Assembly (NCBI RefSeq): GCF_002760245.1 | Contig: NZ_ASCA01000008.1 | Coordinates: 1 to 41,603, forward strand | Direction of reading: 5' to 3' | DNA length: 41,603 bases | DNA from: Streptococcus suis YS161 | Lineage (GTDB): Bacteria > Bacillota > Bacilli > Lactobacillales > Streptococcaceae | In this document: in pieces, positions 39,233-41,603 of the stretch | Layout of the letters: every line of letters starts with the position of its first letter | Numbering within the stretch: position 1 is the stretch's first letter | Position numbers and translations under genes: made by a program | Notes under the pieces: model-generated | Databases searched by the model: none | Seen by the model: the letters and a program-made list of their open reading frames with translations, nothing else | What the model was told of the DNA's origin: nothing

Positions 39233-41119
39233 TTATTTTTCCCAAAATTCAGGAATCTTCATCTCTATCAACTTCTGGTTGCATTCATAAGCTCCCAAAT
39301 GATAGTAATATCTCAGCAACATCTTATAAGCACAATGAGTCGGCATCTCATCTCTAAATGTTGTACCACTCTTTTCAATCAACTTAAAGCTAAAGTCAGG
39401 ATATAGCTTCATTCCAAGAGTAATCCCCATCATCTTTTCCAGTTTCCTACTCGCATCTCTTTGAGTTTCAAAACGCTGAATAGTAGATAAACTAACACCT
39501 GATGCCTCAGCAAGATCTTCTTGAGTGATGTTTTTGCGTGTACGATGGTAGATAAGCATGGCACAAAAGCCACTCGGCATCTCATCATTGATTCTGACTA
39601 CCTCTTCAAATATTCGTCCACTATCTAGAATTATTGAACCATTAACAATATTGGTGAACTCAGAGAAATCCACCTCTATTTCAACCGTCGATTTTCCACG
39701 ATACATCACATACTCATTAAAGATAGTGATCGATATAGACTTATTTTTATCTGTCTTATAGAAAATATCAAACAATAGGCAACACTCATCCATATGTTTG
39801 TATGCATAGTCTGTCATTTCGTAAATACCGTACTCCACCATGTTCACATATTGAGGATCATTCAAGCAAAAATGGTTATCCACATAAACATATCGACCTG
39901 AATCCATCAACTTCCTAAACTGTTCATTCTTCCAACTCAACAGACAAGCGTTGGGAAAGGCAATAGTGAAGCTTTTGTTTTCAGTCATAGCTTTAAGTTC
40001 ACAACCATAGCTTCGTAGATATTCATCTCCAACGAAATTATAAATGCCTTCAAATTCATGATAGCCCAATTGTTGTAACCGAATTTTAGCCGCTAGGCGA
40101 GAGACCTGAAAGAATTCTGCGAGGTCATCTATGATTCTTTCAAACATGGTTAATTTCTCATCACTAGCATATTTTAAGGAGTAGTCTGTAAAGAGTTGAT
40201 TGACCTTTTGCCTTGTCATGGACTTAGGCATCAGAATTCTAGCAGCAATTCCATTTGCCTGCCACTCCATCCAGTCATAGTCTCTCCACTCTGATGAACT
40301 AGAGATAGTGTTATCTCTTAGACTACTACTTCGTTTATGATTCTGATCAAATAGCATTTTATACTCATTATGATGACGATGGAGCAACCAGTGAACTGAT
40401 TCATGGACTATTGTATTATTATAACTCCCTTGATTACGCAAGCAGATAACTTCGGGATCTACTAAAATAGTCTTTTTCTTCACGAGTCTTGATTCTGGAG
40501 TATCCTCATCATAAAATAGAACTTCTGTATCTTTGAAGACCATCTCTCCAAAAATGGAACTATCCTCTGTTAACTTACCCTCCATCTTAGTCAATCCGAT
40601 ATTGGCAAGATAGCCATCAATCGGCAAAGCCATGGGAGCTTCTAGTGCTTGAGGGTAATATTGCTTCAAAATTCCTTCCGCAATCTCATCCATATCCTTA
40701 GCTTTAATGTATGGAACAAATTCTGGACTAAGACCTAATTCACTATTATCATAATCTTTTGGATCAAAGGGATTAACCTGAAGAACTGTAAAATTATGTA
40801 TTCCTTCATTCAACTCATACTCAACCGTCATTCTTAACCACAGATTGGCACTATCTATTTCATAGCCATACTTCGTCTGCCCCTTAATTTCAAGAGAAGC
40901 AATGACCTGAAGTTCAGAAACAATTATTCCGTCTCTAACTTTACGAGACAAGACTTTCTTTATCGCAAAATCATCCAACTTCTTAAAGTTTGGGTCTTCA
41001 ACAGTATGTGACTTGACCGATATATAGGAACGGTGGTGGTAAATATAATTATCTACTGCTTTGAAAATATCGTTATAATAGTTTGATTGAAGCAATTTTT
41101 CGAATGAATTAAACGCCAT
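39233..41119 (-). CDS. ImmA/IrrE-type metallopeptidase fused to a C-terminal XRE HTH domain
   Basis: The 628-residue protein has the zinc motif HESVH (239-243, in NTIVHESVHWLLHRHH) and the third ligand Glu285 in WMEWQANGIAARILMP, the IrrE/ImmA pattern. Near residues 535-575 is an XRE-type helix-turn-helix (NITQEDLAEASGVSLSTIQR). ImmA peptidases inactivate phage repressors; here the divergently transcribed repressor is the likely target. The size is about three times that of typical ImmA. The N-terminal 160 residues and the region 350-530 are unrecognised. Confidence 0.82.
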   Translation of the reverse strand: MAFNSFEKLLQSNYYNDIFKAVDNYIYHHRSYISVKSHTVEDPNFKKLDDFAIKKVLSRKVRDGIIVSELQVIASLEIKGQTKYGYEIDSANLWLRMTVEYELNEGIHNFTVLQVNPFDPKDYDNSELGLSPEFVPYIKAKDMDEIAEGILKQYYPQALEAPMALPIDGYLANIGLTKMEGKLTEDSSIFGEMVFKDTEVLFYDEDTPESRLVKKKTILVDPEVICLRNQGSYNNTIVHESVHWLLHRHHNEYKMLFDQNHKRSSSLRDNTISSSSEWRDYDWMEWQANGIAARILMPKSMTRQKVNQLFTDYSLKYASDEKLTMFERIIDDLAEFFQVSRLAAKIRLQQLGYHEFEGIYNFVGDEYLRSYGCELKAMTENKSFTIAFPNACLLSWKNEQFRKLMDSGRYVYVDNHFCLNDPQYVNMVEYGIYEMTDYAYKHMDECCLLFDIFYKTDKNKSISITIFNEYVMYRGKSTVEIEVDFSEFTNIVNGSIILDSGRIFEEVVRINDEMPSGFCAMLIYHRTRKNITQEDLAEASGVSLSTIQRFETQRDASRKLEKMMGITLGMKLYPDFSFKLIEKSGTTFRDEMPTHCAYKMLLRYYYHLGAYECNQKLIEMKIPEFWEK

Positions 41120-41183
41120 ATCCTGTTCTCCTAAAACATAGTGCTATCGAGATTTGAATTACAAACATACCTACTCTTTACTC

Positions 41184-41237
41184 TTGCTTTATATTATACA
41201 CTATGATATAATTTTGTCAATCTATAAAATGACAAAA
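41184..41237. promoter_or_regulatory. Overlapping divergent promoters and operator of the lysogeny switch
   Basis: Plus strand: TTGCTT (41184-41189), 17 bases, TATAAT (41207-41212), toward the repressor. Minus strand: TTGACA (41215-41220), 16 bases, TATAAT (41193-41198), toward the metallopeptidase. An inverted repeat TTTTGTCA-N10-TGACAAAA (41212-41219 with 41230-41237) overlaps both and is the best operator candidate. Confidence 0.72.
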
Positions 41238-41248
41238 GGGGTGAGAAA

Positions 41249-41530
41249 ATGTTTTCTGCCAGTAAGTTAAAAGAATATCGATTAACCAATCATCTATCCC
41301 AAACAGCTATCGCAAACGAACTAGGGGTCACAAGAGCCACACTGTCTGCTTGGGAGACAGGCAAAACTGTCCCTAATAAGAAACACCTCAAAGAACTGGC
41401 TCAAGTCCTCCATATAGAAGCAAGTAACCTTCAAGAAGAACATCCCCACCTCACCCTCTACAAACAACTCAACAAGACAAACAAAAAGAAGGTCGATGAG
41501 CTAACTCACAACCTTCTCATGGAACAAAAG
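41249..41530 (+). pseudogene. CI-like XRE repressor truncated by an IS6-family element
   Basis: The start at 41249 follows AGGGGTGAG. Residues 1-65 are an XRE helix-turn-helix (LSQTAIANELGVTRATLSAW). The following linker (TKKVDELTHNLL-like region to about residue 94) would normally lead to an S24 peptidase domain in phage repressors. The native frame ends at MEQK; the last six codons before the stop at 41551 (GSVAKF) come from the IS terminal repeat. The DNA-binding domain is intact, but dimerisation and self-cleavage are lost. Confidence 0.8.
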
Positions 41531-41603
41531 GGTTCTGTTGCAAAGTTTTAAATAAAGAATAAAATCCCTTACGGTATCTATGATTTAAGCTGGGATTCCC
41601 AAT
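41531..41603. mobile_element. End of an IS6-family insertion sequence (ISS1/IS1216-like)
   Basis: The 18-bp terminal repeat GGTTCTGTTGCAAAGTTT (41531-41548) is the recognisable end of ISS1/IS1216-type elements. The element continues beyond the window. Confidence 0.88.
41585..41603 (-). CDS. IS6-family transposase, last five codons
   Basis: The minus strand reads LGIPA then TAA, consistent with the C-terminus of ISS1/IS1216-type transposases (a GI-A ending), 36 bases inside the terminal repeat. Only the end is visible. The orientation means the transposase is read toward the phage. Confidence 0.6.

Larger units (their letters stand above)
329..41530. mobile_element. Temperate siphovirus prophage (right end truncated or beyond the window)
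   Basis: Integration, lysis, tail, head, packaging, DNA modification, late regulation, replication and lysogeny modules occur in one continuous block. The left boundary is set by the relaxase junction. The right phage-host junction is not visible, because an IS6-family element begins at 41531 inside the repressor gene. The late genes are all on the minus strand; the early replication operon from 33940 to 38228 is on the plus strand. Confidence 0.9.

Noticed and set aside
1..41603. tRNA genes, rRNA genes, CRISPR arrays, antibiotic resistance genes
   Set aside because: None could be recognised on either strand by reading the sequence.

Overview
The window is almost entirely one temperate, tailed (siphovirus-type) prophage of a low-GC Gram-positive host, most likely a Streptococcus. 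The evidence is an amidase-LysM-CHAP endolysin architecture known from streptococcal phages, a large serine recombinase pair, HK97-type head genes with a P27-type small terminase, and an ISS1/IS1216-like IS6-family end at the right edge. The left edge (1-328) is not phage: it holds the first 20 codons of a TnpV-like gene and a broken piece of a mobilisation relaxase, so the phage appears to sit inside the relaxase gene of an integrative mobile element.

Layout from left to right. 329-2825: two overlapping serine recombinases (minus strand). 3049-4920: endolysin and holin. 4898-16023: tail module (Tal/receptor-binding region, Dit, tape measure, frameshifted tail chaperones, major tail protein) and head-tail connectors. 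16026-22120: capsid, ClpP-like protease, portal, a phd-doc toxin-antitoxin pair inserted between portal and large terminase, then terL and terS. 22171-28689: a DNA-modification cassette (cytosine-5 methyltransferase; a ParB-methyltransferase interrupted by an intein; a zinc/HTH protein; HNH nuclease with a candidate cos region; a phage S-adenosylmethionine synthetase, metK) plus small genes. 28888-33651: ArpU/RinA-like late regulator, SNF2 helicase, VRR-NUC nuclease, and a D5/P4-type primase-helicase. 33940-38228 (plus strand): early DNA-metabolism genes ending in a family A DNA polymerase. 38267-41530: a sigma-like HTH protein, an ImmA/IrrE-type metalloprotease fused to an HTH domain, and a divergent CI-like repressor. 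That repressor is cut by an IS6-family insertion sequence at 41531.

Regulation. A bipartite motif, CGGAAAAA-N13-TACTTAGTAA, occurs four times with identical spacing. Each copy lies upstream of, and points at, the recombinases, the primase operon, or (twice in tandem) the plus-strand early operon. This looks like a phage-specific promoter or operator regulon. Six tandem 11-bp repeats lie exactly at the -35 position of a TATACT promoter just after the ArpU-like gene, and are probably its activator sites for the late operon. Intrinsic-terminator-like hairpins stand directly before metK, terS and the portal gene inside that operon. The lysogeny switch at 41184-41237 has overlapping divergent promoters and an inverted repeat.

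Probable defects: the repressor has lost its C-terminal domain to the IS, and the tail Tal gene is split by one extra G in a run of seven G (minus strand, 7035-7041).
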